Source: Hydrogenophaga palleronii_A (lineage in GTDB: Bacteria > Pseudomonadota > Gammaproteobacteria > Burkholderiales > Burkholderiaceae_C). Taken from it: DNA of 64,000 nucleotides. Under the pieces are notes generated by a model. The model searched no databases. It had not been told where the DNA came from and saw only the letters and a list, made by a program, of their open reading frames with translations. Where the stretch lies: the NCBI RefSeq assembly GCF_031457455.1, contig NZ_JAVDWU010000004.1:310001-374000 (forward strand), read 5' to 3'. Positions 50,281-59,992 of this stretch are shown here, piece by piece; position 1 is the stretch's first letter, and the number at the start of each line of letters is the position of its first letter. The position numbers and the translations under genes are program-made.

Positions 50281-51939
50281 TCAGTCGCGCGCGGCGTCAG
50301 ACAACGGCTGGCGGAGCCGGCTCGGAGCGAGCACGCCAGCCGAGTCCAGGATAGGGTAGGCGATCGAACAGATGTGGGAGTTGATGCGCTTGAGATCGCT
50401 GATGAGATCGATGTGCAGCGAACTGGTCTCCATGCTCTGCAAACTCTGGTCGGACAGGCGTTCCAGGTGGGTGGCGGCGTACTCGCGCTCCATGTCGCGG
50501 AACCGTACCTTTTCTTCAAGCAGCCGCTGTGCGTCGCGCACGTTGCCGTTGAGGAACACGCTCATGCCCAGGCGCAGGTTGTCCAGCAGGCGGGCGTGCA
50601 GTTCGACAATTTCGGCCATGCCCGCGTCGGAAAACGTGCGGTTCTTGCGAATCTTCTTGTCCTCTATATCGAGCAGCACCCGTTCCACGGTGTCGCCGAT
50701 CTGCTCCATGTTGATGGTGAAGCTGATGATGTCGGTCCAGCGTCGGCTTTCTTCTTCGCTCAGCTGCTGACGGGAGATCTTGGTGAGGTAGTACTTGATC
50801 GAGGAATACAGCTGATCGACCGTGTCGTCGAGTTTGCGCAGCTCTTGCGACAGTTTTTTGTCGTTGTTCTTGATCACGGTCATCACGCCCCGCAACATGG
50901 TCTCCACCACGTCGGCCTGGTGCATGGCTTCGCGTGCCGCACACGAAATGGCAAGCGATGGCGTGGTCAGGGCGGAAGGGTCCAGGTGGTTGGGGCGGTT
51001 CAGGGCGGCGCTGCCGTCCTGCAAGGGCAGGATGCGTTCCACCATCCGGGCAATGGGATGGGTCAGGCCGATGAACACCGCGCCCACCATGACGTTGAAG
51101 CTGAGATGGAACAGCACGGTGAGGGTGGCGGGGTCCTGAACCCAGCGCTGTGCCACGCCCAGCCAGAGCGGAATGAGCCAGGGCGCAATGGCCACGCCCA
51201 GCACCTTGAACAACAGATTGCCCAGCGGTACCTGGCGGGTGGAGATGCCGGACTTTGCCGTGGTCAGCACCGCTAGCAGGCCGCTGCCCAGGTTGGCACC
51301 CAGCACGAGGCCCAATGCCACGTCCAACCCCACCACCTGCAACGCCAGCGTGGCCGACAACAACACCACAGCCAGACTGGAATAGGCCAGCACCGCCAGG
51401 GTGGCGCCCACCAGAATCTCGAGCATGCGGTCGCTGCTGAGCGACTCCAGCATCAGCTGCACGGCGGGGTTCTGCGTCAGCACGTTGGTTGACCCCGTCA
51501 CCAGCCGCAGCGCCAGCAGCATCAAGCCCAGGCCGATCAGCACGCGGCCAACGTCGCCCACCGAACTGCCCTGGCGCGAGATGAACAGCGTCACGCCCAG
51601 GAAGATGAACAGTGGCGAAAGCCAGGAGAGATCGAAAGAAAACACCACCGCCATGACGCTGGTGCCGATGTCGGCCCCCAGCATCACGGCCAGCGCGGCG
51701 GGCAGCGCGATCAGGCCTCTTCCCACGAAAGAGGCTGTGATCAAAGCGGTGGCGGTGCTCGACTGCACCAGTGCCGTGACCCCCAGGCCGGACAAGGCCG
51801 CCTTGAAACGGTTGCCCATGCTGCGCGCCAGAATCTGGCGCAGGTTGCTGCCAAAAACACGCAGCACGCCCGTGCGCACCAGGTGCGTGCCCCAGACCAA
51901 CAGAGCGATTGCCGCGAGAAGATCCAGCAGATGTTTCAT
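50281..51939 (-). CDS. Na/Pi cotransporter family protein with C-terminal PhoU-like domain
   Basis: The 552-residue protein has two inverted transport repeats with the QSSTA signature (LVQSSTATALITASFVGRGLIAL) and ANLGSGLLAVLTTAKSG in the second, over eight or nine helices. From about residue 340 a helical PhoU-like tail follows (DVVETMLRGVMTVIKNNDKKLSQELRKLDDTVDQLYSSIKYYL). It would import phosphate with sodium or act in phosphate homeostasis. It is downstream of lspA on the same strand. Confidence 0.88.
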   Translation of the reverse strand: MKHLLDLLAAIALLVWGTHLVRTGVLRVFGSNLRQILARSMGNRFKAALSGLGVTALVQSSTATALITASFVGRGLIALPAALAVMLGADIGTSVMAVVFSFDLSWLSPLFIFLGVTLFISRQGSSVGDVGRVLIGLGLMLLALRLVTGSTNVLTQNPAVQLMLESLSSDRMLEILVGATLAVLAYSSLAVVLLSATLALQVVGLDVALGLVLGANLGSGLLAVLTTAKSGISTRQVPLGNLLFKVLGVAIAPWLIPLWLGVAQRWVQDPATLTVLFHLSFNVMVGAVFIGLTHPIARMVERILPLQDGSAALNRPNHLDPSALTTPSLAISCAAREAMHQADVVETMLRGVMTVIKNNDKKLSQELRKLDDTVDQLYSSIKYYLTKISRQQLSEEESRRWTDIISFTINMEQIGDTVERVLLDIEDKKIRKNRTFSDAGMAEIVELHARLLDNLRLGMSVFLNGNVRDAQRLLEEKVRFRDMEREYAATHLERLSDQSLQSMETSSLHIDLISDLKRINSHICSIAYPILDSAGVLAPSRLRQPLSDAARD

Positions 51940-51988
51940 GTGCAGGGAAACTATACGCCCCGCACGCAGATGCGCCGGGACGCGCCGC

Positions 51989-52498
51989 TCAGCGACCTCG
52001 CCGGATGCGCAGGATTTCGTCCAGGATCAGGCAGATGGCGCCAATGGTGATACCGGCATCGGCGATGTTGAAGGCCGGGAAATGGCCACCAGGAAAAATG
52101 CCTGAAAGGAAATTCCAGTGGAAATCGAAGAAGTCCACCACGTAGCCGTGCAGCGGCCGGTCAACGAGGTTGTTGCCGATGGCGCCACCCAGAATGCAGG
52201 CCAGCGCAAAGGAAAACAGCCGCTGCCCCCGGTGCGCACGCAGCATCCAGACGATGAACACCGTGGCCACCACACCGATGCCGGTGAAGAACCAGCGCTG
52301 CCAGCCGCCCGCCGAAGCCAGGAAGGAAAAGGCCGCGCCGGTGTTGTGTGCCCGCACGATGTTGAAGAAGCTGGTCACATAGGTGCTGTCGCCCAGTTGG
52401 TAGTTGGCCAGGATCAACACCTTGGTCAGCTGGTCCAACAGCACGATGACTGCCGCCAGACCCAGCCAGGGCCAGATGGGCGCGCGGGCGCTGTCCAT
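51989..52498 (-). CDS. lspA: Signal peptidase II (lipoprotein)
   Basis: The 169-residue protein has four membrane helices and the two catalytic aspartates in their normal settings: NNLVDRPLHGYVVDFFDFHW and FPAFNIADAGITIGAICLI. It cleaves the signal peptide of lipidated prolipoproteins at the inner membrane. The ATG at 52498 is used; it shares one base with the ileS stop codon (TGATG), so translation is coupled. The order ribF-ileS-lspA is common in proteobacteria. Confidence 0.95.
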   Translation of the reverse strand: MDSARAPIWPWLGLAAVIVLLDQLTKVLILANYQLGDSTYVTSFFNIVRAHNTGAAFSFLASAGGWQRWFFTGIGVVATVFIVWMLRAHRGQRLFSFALACILGGAIGNNLVDRPLHGYVVDFFDFHWNFLSGIFPGGHFPAFNIADAGITIGAICLILDEILRIRRGR

Positions 52499-55407
52499 CA
52501 AGCGACCTTGCGGATTTCGCCCGCCCCTGTGCCAGCGGCTTCAGCCAGGTTGCTCACGCACCGGCCGCAGATCGTGGGGTGTTCGGCGTGGTTGCCCACG
52601 TCTTCGCGGTAGTGCCAGCAGCGTTCGCACTTGGAGGTGGTGGCCGGCACCACCTCGATTACCTGCGTTTCCCCCTGGAGCAGCGTCACCTGGGAAACGA
52701 TGAACACGAACCTCAGATCGTCCCCGAGTGAGGACAGCAGGGCGTGATCGACGGCAGGAACGGTGATGCGCACGGTGGCTTGCAAAGACGAACCCACCTG
52801 GCCGGCTTCGCGAACAGTCTCGATCTCCTTGTTCACCGCATTGCGCAGTTCGCACACACGCTCCCACCGGGTGACAAGCGCGGTATCGACGGACGGCATG
52901 CTGGCAAAGGTCTCGAAGAAGATCGAGCCTTGGTTTTGCGTGCCCGCCAGCACCGGCCAGGCTTCCTCGGCCGTAAAACTCAGGAACGGGGCCATCCAGC
53001 GCAGCATGGCGTGGGTGATCTGGTGCAGCGCGGTCTGCGCGCTGCGCCGCGCCAGGCTCTTGGGCGCGGTGGTGTAGAGCCGGTCCTTGAGTACGTCAAG
53101 GTAGAACGCGCCCAGGTCTTCAGAGCAGTAGACCTGCAGCTTGGACACCACCGGGTGGAACTCGTAGGCATCAAAGTGGGCCAGCACCTCGGCCTGCAGT
53201 TGCGCCGCGCGTGCCAGGGCGTAACGGTCGATCTCCAGCATTTGTTCGGCGGGCACGGCGTCGGTGGCCGGATCGAAGTCGCTTACGTTTGCCAGCAGGA
53301 AACGCAGCGTGTTGCGGATGCGGCGGTAGGCGTCGACCACGCGGGCGAGGATTTTTTCGTCGATGTTGAGGTCGCCCGAATAGTCGGTGGATGCCACCCA
53401 CAGCCGAACGATCTCTGCGCCCAGCTTGCTGTTCACGCTCTGGGGCTCCACTGTGTTGCCCAGGCTCTTGCTCATCTTGCGACCCTGGCCGTCGGTAGCG
53501 AAGCCGTGGGTCAGCAAGCCCTTGTAGGGCGCGCGGTCGTACAACGCGCAGCCCAGCAGCAGCGAGCTGTGGAACCAGCCGCGATGCTGGTCGTGGCCTT
53601 CCAGGTACAGGTCGGCTTCGGGGCCGTTGTCGTGGTACGGCAGGCGGTCGTAGGCCTGGGCGTGGCTGCCGCGCAGCACATGCTGGAAGGTCGAGCCCGA
53701 ATCGAACCACACTTCCAGAATGTCGGTGCTCTTGGTGTAGTTCGGCGCATCGGCCGCCCCCAGGATCTCTTCAGCGGTGACGCGGCTCCAGGCCTCGATG
53801 CCGCCTTTTTCAACGATGTCGGCCGCCTGATCGAGGATCTCCATGGTGCGCGGGTGCAGCTCGCCCGAATCCTTGTGCAGGAAAAACGGCACCGGCACGC
53901 CCCAGCTGCGCTGGCGGCTGATGCACCAGTCGGGCCGGTTGGCGATCATGTCGCGCAGGCGGGCCTTGCCGTTTTCCGGGTAGAAGTGGGTGCGTTCGAT
54001 GGCGTCCAGCGCCAGCTGGCGCAGAGTCGTGGGTGCCTTGTCGCTGGTGAACACGCCCTCGCCCTCGTCCATGCGAACGAACCACTGGGCCGCCGCGCGG
54101 TAGATCACGGGCGTTTTGTGGCGCCAGCAGTGCGGGTAGCTGTGGGTGATGGTCTGCGTGGCCATCAGCCGGCCGGCGTTCTTCAGCGCTTCCAGGATCA
54201 CGGGCACGGCCTTCCAGATGTGCAGGCCACCGAACAAAGGAAAGTCAGCGGCATAGGCGCCGTTGCCCTGTACCGGGTTCAGGATGTCGTCGTACGCCAG
54301 ACCGTTGGCCATGCAGGAGTTGAAGTCGTCCAGGCCGTAGGCGGGCGACGAGTGCACGATGCCGGTGCCGTCGGCATCGCTCACATAGTCGGCTACGTAT
54401 ACCGGTGACAGGCGCCGGTAGCCGGCATCCACGTCGAACAGCGGGTGGCGGAAGTTCAGGCCCCCGAGCTTGTCGCCCTGGGTGGTCGCGAGCACGGTAC
54501 CGGTGAGGCCGAAGCGCTCCAGGCACTTTTCCACCAGCGTTTCGGCCAGCACCAGGCAGCCCTTGGGCGTGTCCACGAGGGCGTAGGTGAGTTCAGGGTG
54601 GGCATTGAGCGCCTGATTGGCTGGGATGGTCCACGCGGTGGTGGTCCAGATGACCACGAAGGCAGACTTGCCAGCGGGCAGTGCGGACAGGCCGAAGGCG
54701 GCCGAGAGCTTGGCTGCATCGTCGGTCTCGAAGGCCACATCCAGTGTTTCGCTCTTCTTGTCGGCGTACTCGATCTCGAACTCCGCCAACGAAGAACCGC
54801 AGTCGAAGCACCAGTACACCGGCTTGAGGCCCCGGTAGACGAAGCCGCGCTCGATCACGCGCTTGAACGCGCGGATCTCGCCGGCCTCGTTGGCCGGGTC
54901 CATGGTGCGGTAAGGGCGTTCCCAGTCGCCGAGCACGCCCAGGCGCTTGAAGTCTTCGCGCTGCTGGTCGATCTGTTCGGTGGCAAATGCGCGGCTCTTG
55001 GCCTGCATGTCGTCGCGCGAGAGCTTGCGCCCGTGCAATTTCTCGATCGCGTTCTCGATCGGCAGGCCGTGGCAGTCCCAGCCGGGGATGTACTGCGCGT
55101 CAAAGCCGGACAGTTGACGGCTCTTGACAATCATGTCCTTGAGGATCTTGTTCAGCGCGTGCCCGATGTGCAGCTTGCCGTTGGCGTAGGGCGGGCCGTC
55201 GTGCAGCACGAACAAGGGGGCGCCCCGGCGCGCCACCCGCAGGCGCTGGTAGAGGCCTTCGTCGTTCCATGCCTTGACCCAGCCCGGCTCGCGCTTGGGC
55301 AGGTCGCCGCGCATGGGAAACGGCGTGTCGGGCATGTTCAGCGTGGCGCGGTAGGCGCCAGCGCCGGTGTCTGACTTGGCGGGGGGAGCAGCAGGTTTCT
55401 CAGCCAT
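52498..55407 (-). CDS. ileS: Isoleucyl-tRNA synthetase
   Basis: The 969-residue protein has the class I HIGH motif as KLHIGHALNKILKD, the CP1 editing domain in the middle, the KMSKS loop as GRKMSKSLGNTVEP, and a C-terminal zinc site with CERCWHYREDVGNHAEHPTICGRC. Length and layout are those of the bacterial type I enzyme. It charges tRNA-Ile. It lies between ribF and lspA; the gap to ribF is 128 bases. Confidence 0.97.
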   Translation of the reverse strand: MAEKPAAPPAKSDTGAGAYRATLNMPDTPFPMRGDLPKREPGWVKAWNDEGLYQRLRVARRGAPLFVLHDGPPYANGKLHIGHALNKILKDMIVKSRQLSGFDAQYIPGWDCHGLPIENAIEKLHGRKLSRDDMQAKSRAFATEQIDQQREDFKRLGVLGDWERPYRTMDPANEAGEIRAFKRVIERGFVYRGLKPVYWCFDCGSSLAEFEIEYADKKSETLDVAFETDDAAKLSAAFGLSALPAGKSAFVVIWTTTAWTIPANQALNAHPELTYALVDTPKGCLVLAETLVEKCLERFGLTGTVLATTQGDKLGGLNFRHPLFDVDAGYRRLSPVYVADYVSDADGTGIVHSSPAYGLDDFNSCMANGLAYDDILNPVQGNGAYAADFPLFGGLHIWKAVPVILEALKNAGRLMATQTITHSYPHCWRHKTPVIYRAAAQWFVRMDEGEGVFTSDKAPTTLRQLALDAIERTHFYPENGKARLRDMIANRPDWCISRQRSWGVPVPFFLHKDSGELHPRTMEILDQAADIVEKGGIEAWSRVTAEEILGAADAPNYTKSTDILEVWFDSGSTFQHVLRGSHAQAYDRLPYHDNGPEADLYLEGHDQHRGWFHSSLLLGCALYDRAPYKGLLTHGFATDGQGRKMSKSLGNTVEPQSVNSKLGAEIVRLWVASTDYSGDLNIDEKILARVVDAYRRIRNTLRFLLANVSDFDPATDAVPAEQMLEIDRYALARAAQLQAEVLAHFDAYEFHPVVSKLQVYCSEDLGAFYLDVLKDRLYTTAPKSLARRSAQTALHQITHAMLRWMAPFLSFTAEEAWPVLAGTQNQGSIFFETFASMPSVDTALVTRWERVCELRNAVNKEIETVREAGQVGSSLQATVRITVPAVDHALLSSLGDDLRFVFIVSQVTLLQGETQVIEVVPATTSKCERCWHYREDVGNHAEHPTICGRCVSNLAEAAGTGAGEIRKVA

Positions 55408-55535
55408 GATGGTTTCGATGGGGACTTCGCAGGCTCAGCCCGAACAGGGGTGTCTGGGGAATGTGGAATCCAGCCGCCAGCCCCGAGCCTGAAATACGGG
55501 CGTGCAGCAAAGGGCGTTCAGCCCTTGCGCGGGCG

Positions 55536-56627
55536 TTAAATTCGGTCGCGGGTGGTCTGGCGGTGGGTCTGCACGTAGGCCTGGGGCGGCAGCGTGGCAA
55601 AGAACGCACGTGCGTCGTCGCAGTCTTGGGCGATGCCCCGAGTGAGGGCGTCCAGACTGTCGTACTTCAACTCATCGTGCAGTTTGTGCAGCAGTTCCAC
55701 GCGGATGATTTTACCGTAGGCCTCCCCGCCGCTCAGCGCGCCCGCCATGGCCTGCGGCCATTCCAGGCAATGGGTTTCCAGCAGCACGCGCCCGCCATTG
55801 ACGTCGCTCGGGTCGAGCGACGGTCGCACACCGAGGTTGGCCACGCCCGGCAGAGGCGGTGAATCGGGCTCAGGACCGAGTCCATGCACATGCACGGCGA
55901 AAATGCCGCTGGCGGCCGGTTTCCAGTGGGAGAAACGCAGGTTGAGGGTGCGAAAGCCGTCGCCCTTGCCCTCTGCGCTGGCGCCCAGTTCACGGCCCAG
56001 CTTGCGTCCGTGGACCACATGCCCGCTGATGCTGTATGGCCGACCGAGCAGGGCGGCCACATCGTCCATGCGACCGGCAGACAGAGCCTCCCGCACCGCC
56101 GAGCTCGACACCCGCAGCCCGTGTACCTCGTAGCTCTGCATGCGCGCCACATCAAAACCCAGCCGGCCGCCTGCTGCGTCCAGCATGGCGTAGTCGCCCT
56201 TGCGCTGGGCGCCGAAACAGAAGTCGTCGCCCACCAGGATGTAGCGCACCCCCAAAGCCTGAACCAGCGTGTCCTCGATGAAGGATTGTGCTGTTTGTGT
56301 GGCCAGGGCAGCGTTGAAAGGCAAGACCACGCATTCATCGACGCCGCAGCGCGCCAGTTCCTGGAGTTTGTCGCGCAGCGTGGCGATGCGGGCCGGGGCC
56401 AGCTCGGGTTTGCGATGCAGCGCGGCGAAATAGTCCCTGGGGTGCGGCTCGAACGTCATGACGCAACTCGGCACGTTGCGGTGGCGTGCCTCGCTGTTGA
56501 GCAGCGCCAGCATGGCCTGGTGGCCGCGGTGAACCCCATCGAAGTTGCCGATGGTCAGCGCGCGGCCCGCCAGCGTCTGGGCGGGACTGGCGTGCTGCAG
56601 GTTCCAGAGACCTCGAATGATTTTCAT
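55536..56627 (-). CDS. ribF: Bifunctional riboflavin kinase / FAD synthetase
   Basis: The 363-residue protein has the N-terminal adenylyltransferase motif LTIGNFDGVHRGHQAMLALL and VGDDFCFGAQRKGDY, then the riboflavin kinase domain with GRPYSISGHVVHGRKLGRELG, ANLGVRPS and LETHCLEWP. It makes FMN and FAD, needed by PreA, PreT, LldD and the acyl-CoA dehydrogenases in this window. The ATG at 56627 (MKIIRGLWNLQ) is preferred over an upstream ATG at 56648. Confidence 0.95.
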   Translation of the reverse strand: MKIIRGLWNLQHASPAQTLAGRALTIGNFDGVHRGHQAMLALLNSEARHRNVPSCVMTFEPHPRDYFAALHRKPELAPARIATLRDKLQELARCGVDECVVLPFNAALATQTAQSFIEDTLVQALGVRYILVGDDFCFGAQRKGDYAMLDAAGGRLGFDVARMQSYEVHGLRVSSSAVREALSAGRMDDVAALLGRPYSISGHVVHGRKLGRELGASAEGKGDGFRTLNLRFSHWKPAASGIFAVHVHGLGPEPDSPPLPGVANLGVRPSLDPSDVNGGRVLLETHCLEWPQAMAGALSGGEAYGKIIRVELLHKLHDELKYDSLDALTRGIAQDCDDARAFFATLPPQAYVQTHRQTTRDRI

Positions 56628-56687
56628 GGGAGATGTTGCATCCGGCACGGGCTTTGCATGGCGGTCGGTATTTTTGTCACAGAAGCA

Positions 56688-56703
56688 CTGTATATTGACA
56701 CAC
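56688..56703. promoter_or_regulatory. LexA-box-like palindrome
   Basis: CTGTATATTGACACAC matches CTGT-N8-ACAG at seven of eight fixed positions. It stands between ribF and the HNH endonuclease gene, 81 bases before the latter's TTG. SOS control of the nuclease is possible; one mismatch and the AT-rich promoter context mean it could also be chance. Confidence 0.3.
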
Positions 56704-56783
56704 GCGGCTCAAGCGGCATCGTGGCGGATGCGTGGTGTGCCGAAGACAGATTGTCCGGTTGTGTTTCAACATGGAGGTGGGTC

Positions 56784-57341
56784 TTGAAGGTTCTGAAGCT
56801 GTCTGCTCAGGGGCTCCCGCAGTCCTGGATCAGCCTGGAAGAAGCGGTGCTGCATTACGCTGCGGATGAAGTGCGCTGGGAAATGGGCGCCGAGATCGCC
56901 GTGTTCCACGGCGGTCATAACGCGGTCACCGGGTTGCAGTCGATCATCACCATCAACTCCATCATCGGCACCCAGGGCGTGCCGCGCATCAATCCCTTCG
57001 ACCTTCGCCCCACGCTGACCAACAGCAAGCTGTTTGCGCGCGACCGCAATGTGTGCGCCTACTGCGGCAACCATTTTCATGAAGAAGACCTGACCCGGGA
57101 GCACATTCAACCCCTCGGGCAGAGCGGGCGGGATCTCTGGATGAACGTGGTCACGGCCTGCAAGTCGTGCAACCACCGCAAGGGCAACCGCACGCCCGAG
57201 CAAGCCCACATGCCCCTGCTGTATGCCCCCTACGTGCCCAGCCTGTGGGAAGACTTCATTCTGCGCAACCGCCGCATCCTGGCCGACCAGATGGAGTTCC
57301 TGATGTCGCATTTGCCCAAGACGTCGCGCTTGCACGCCTGA
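56784..57341 (+). CDS. HNH endonuclease, TTG start
   Basis: The 185-residue protein has ARDRNVCAYCGNHFHEEDLTREHIQPLGQSGRDLWMNVVTACKSCNHRKGNRTPEQAHMPL, an HNH nuclease with two CxxC zinc knuckles and the catalytic EH pair. The start was set at TTG 56784 because GGAGG stands six bases ahead and the protein then opens KVLKLSAQGLPQSWISLEEA as in relatives I remember; no ATG or GTG sits at this spot. A housekeeping role is likely, since close versions are widespread in Burkholderiales. It is convergent with the esterase gene. Confidence 0.85.
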   Translation: MKVLKLSAQGLPQSWISLEEAVLHYAADEVRWEMGAEIAVFHGGHNAVTGLQSIITINSIIGTQGVPRINPFDLRPTLTNSKLFARDRNVCAYCGNHFHEEDLTREHIQPLGQSGRDLWMNVVTACKSCNHRKGNRTPEQAHMPLLYAPYVPSLWEDFILRNRRILADQMEFLMSHLPKTSRLHA

Positions 57342-57390
57342 GACTGCTGCGGCGGCTCGGGACCGCCAAGGGTCGACCTGACCAGGAGCG

Positions 57391-58767
57391 TCAGTAGGTC
57401 AGTTCCAGCACCACCACGCGGTTGTCGGCGGCGGGCCATGTCCGTCCCGTGATCTTCTCTTCGTTGAACACGGCGGTGATCGGGCGCACGCCTTCCTGAG
57501 CCAGATTGAGCTTGGCGCTTGAAACGCCCGCGCCAGTGGGCGGTACGCCTGTCAGGGCCTTGCCATCAAAGGACATGGTGTCGCGCGACGCGTCGAAATA
57601 GCCTCGCGGGCGCGTCAGGGTGACGGTGGCTTTGGCGTCCTTGTCGGCCTGCGCCGGGCGCTCTGCCCGCAAGTGAATCAGATCGCTGGAACGCGGGAAC
57701 GGGCTGCGGTAGATGTGGGTGGTGGCGTATCCCAGTGCGCTGACCACGAACTCATAGGGCACGCCAGCCTGTGCCGTGAACGGCCCCCACTGGCCGTCTG
57801 CACCCACGGTCTTGTTGTGCACGGCTTCACCCAGTCGCTCGCCGGTACTGGGTTGGGTGGCGTAGACGGCGAGTTGAGCGCCGGCCAATGGCAGGTTGTT
57901 GCTGAAGTTGCCGGTGGACGGGTCGGTGGGCACCAGGCCGAGCCCGGTGATCTTGCCGTTCAGCACGATCGGCGTTCTAGGCTGGACGAGGGACGTGGCC
58001 GCATCTTTTCCGGTGATGAAACGGTAGGTGGCCTCGAATGCCGCCGGCGAGAACGAGGTTTCCCGGTGGTCGACGCGGGGCAGCACCACGTTGTTTGCAC
58101 CCTTGAGCGCAGGGCCGTCAGAGCTCACGTTGGTGGGTGTGCCTTTGGCACCAATCCACAGACCGTCCGGCTGGGCGAACTTGTCGTTGTTGTCCGAGCG
58201 GATCGTCATCCACATCACAGGCCCGGTCACTTCATCGCCTGCGACATTCTTGGGCGCATTGAGCGCGGTGAGGAAGGGGCCCGTGCCGGAGAATTCATTC
58301 GCTTCGCGAAAGCCCTTCACGGCCCACACGCCGTGGTTGGGCGTGCCACCCAGCACGGCGTGGCTCACCGTCTTGTCGCCGCCACCGTTCTGGATGTAAT
58401 TGCGGATGGCGTAACCGCCACGCGAATTGCCGACCAGCACCACCTGTTTCGCGCCGGTGGTTTTCAGCACCTTTTCCACCTCGCTTTTCAGGTAGGCCAT
58501 GTGTTCGGCGGTGGAGGTGCGCCCGGGCTGGGGTTTGCCGTCTTCATCACGCGCGAGCGGGTAGGGCAGGTCGATCGCATGCAGCCGTTCGCTCGGCCAG
58601 CCGTTGGACTCGAAGCGCCAGACCATGGTCTGCCAGATCGAAGCCGAGTCGCCGTTGCCGTGCACGAAGATGATGGGCGGTGGCGCCATGCCTCGCGGGG
58701 AAGTGGCACAGGCGGCGAGCAACAGGCTGCTGGCAGCAACGGTCAGCAGCGTACGGCGTGTGGACAT
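57391..58767 (-). CDS. Lipoprotein alpha/beta-hydrolase (lipase/esterase)
   Basis: The 458-residue protein starts at ATG 58767, with AGGA eight bases ahead, and has a lipobox, LLLAACATS. PPIIFVHGNGDSASIWQTMVWRF is the oxyanion-hole region and VVLVGNSRGGYAIRNYI the nucleophile elbow (GNSRGG). A beta-sandwich-like C-terminal part follows (GLGLVPTDPSTGNFSNNLPLAGAQLAVYATQPSTGERLG). It is likely a surface or periplasmic esterase; the substrate is unknown. Confidence 0.83.
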   Translation of the reverse strand: MSTRRTLLTVAASSLLLAACATSPRGMAPPPIIFVHGNGDSASIWQTMVWRFESNGWPSERLHAIDLPYPLARDEDGKPQPGRTSTAEHMAYLKSEVEKVLKTTGAKQVVLVGNSRGGYAIRNYIQNGGGDKTVSHAVLGGTPNHGVWAVKGFREANEFSGTGPFLTALNAPKNVAGDEVTGPVMWMTIRSDNNDKFAQPDGLWIGAKGTPTNVSSDGPALKGANNVVLPRVDHRETSFSPAAFEATYRFITGKDAATSLVQPRTPIVLNGKITGLGLVPTDPSTGNFSNNLPLAGAQLAVYATQPSTGERLGEAVHNKTVGADGQWGPFTAQAGVPYEFVVSALGYATTHIYRSPFPRSSDLIHLRAERPAQADKDAKATVTLTRPRGYFDASRDTMSFDGKALTGVPPTGAGVSSAKLNLAQEGVRPITAVFNEEKITGRTWPAADNRVVVLELTY

Positions 58768-58800
58768 GGGCATGATCCTGGGTTGAGCATTCGGCATGCT

Positions 58801-58831
58801 GAAACGAAACGGCCCGCGAGGGGCGGGCCGT
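58801..58831 (-). terminator. Terminator after the acyl-CoA dehydrogenase pair
   Basis: On the minus strand ACGGCCCGC pairs with GCGGGCCGT around a five-base loop, followed by TTCGTTTC. It starts 12 bases past the stop codon of the second dehydrogenase gene. Confidence 0.65.
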
Positions 58832-58842
58832 GGTGCTGGGCA

Positions 58843-59958
58843 TCAGGCGAAAACGCCCGCGGTGTCCTGCATGCGGTTGGACACTTCGCCCAGGTGGTGC
58901 AAGGTGTCGCCGTAGGTCATTTCGAGCTGGGTGAGCTTCTTGAAGTAGTGGCTGACGATGTATTCGTCGGTCACACCAATGCCGCCGTGCAACTGCACCG
59001 CCTGCTGGCCGACGAAGCGCATGGACTGGCCCAACTGCACTTTCGCTCTGGCCATGGCCGCGCGGCGCTCAGGGGCGGGCGCGTTGAGTTTGAGGCTGGC
59101 GTAGTAGCTCATGGAGCGTGCCAGTTCCAGCTGCATCTTCATGTCGGCCACGCGGTGGCGCAGGGCCTGGAAGCTGGCAATGGCCACGCCGAACTGTTTG
59201 CGCGTGTTCATGTATTCGACGGTGATGGAAACCGTCTTGTCCATCACACCCACCGCTTCGGCGCAAGCGGCGGCGATACCGATGTCCACGCCATGCTCCA
59301 GCGCGGTCAGACCATCGGTGGTGATCAGTTGGGCCGGTGTGTCCTTGAGCGTCAATTCACCCGCCCGGCTGCCGTCCTGTGTCAGGTGGCCGCTCGAGCC
59401 CACGCCTGTTGCGGTCCGTTCCACCAGGAACAGCGCCAGTTTGCCCGCGGCCATGGCAGGCACCACAAAGGCGTCGGCCTGGTCGGCGGCAGGCACGAGG
59501 TTCTTGGTGCCTGAAAGGGCCCAGCCACTGCCCGCCTGGGTGGCGGTGGTGGCGCACACATCAAGCTTGTAGCGGGCCTTGCGCTCCTGATGCGCCAGCA
59601 CCACCAGTGCTTCGCCGGAGGCCATGCGCGGCAGCCAGGCTGCCTTGAGTTCCGCCGGCGCGTAGCCACCGAGCAAGCCTGTGGTGATGAGCGTCTGGGC
59701 CAGCGGTTCGAGCACGATGCCCCGACCCAGCGCTTCCATGACCACCATGCCTTCCACAGGCCCCATGCCGAGGCCACCGTCTTCTTCGCTGACATAGAGG
59801 CCGGCCAGGCCCAGATCGGCCAGCTCGCCATAGGCGGCGCGGTCAAAGCCGCCCGCGGCGACGATGGCGCGGCGGCGCTCGAAGTCGTAACCCTTTTCCA
59901 CCCATTTCTGAACGGCATCGCGCAACGCGCCTTGATCTTCACTGAAATCGAAGTCCAT
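58843..59958 (-). CDS. Acyl-CoA dehydrogenase, pimeloyl-CoA dehydrogenase small-subunit type
   Basis: The 371-residue protein opens MDFDFSEDQGALRDAVQKWVEKGYDFERRRAI, which I recognise from PimD-like subunits, and goes on with LGLAGLYVSEEDGGLGMGPVEGMVVMEALGRGIVLEPLA and QQAVQLHGGIGVTDEYIVSHYFKKLTQLEMTYGD. The pair oxidises an acyl-CoA, possibly a dicarboxylic one, with FAD. The ATG at 59958 has a strong CAGGAGA. It follows the large subunit by 34 bases. Confidence 0.85.
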   Translation of the reverse strand: MDFDFSEDQGALRDAVQKWVEKGYDFERRRAIVAAGGFDRAAYGELADLGLAGLYVSEEDGGLGMGPVEGMVVMEALGRGIVLEPLAQTLITTGLLGGYAPAELKAAWLPRMASGEALVVLAHQERKARYKLDVCATTATQAGSGWALSGTKNLVPAADQADAFVVPAMAAGKLALFLVERTATGVGSSGHLTQDGSRAGELTLKDTPAQLITTDGLTALEHGVDIGIAAACAEAVGVMDKTVSITVEYMNTRKQFGVAIASFQALRHRVADMKMQLELARSMSYYASLKLNAPAPERRAAMARAKVQLGQSMRFVGQQAVQLHGGIGVTDEYIVSHYFKKLTQLEMTYGDTLHHLGEVSNRMQDTAGVFA

Positions 59959-59992
59959 TTGTATCTCCTGAGTTCCGAACGCCAGCCGGGAT

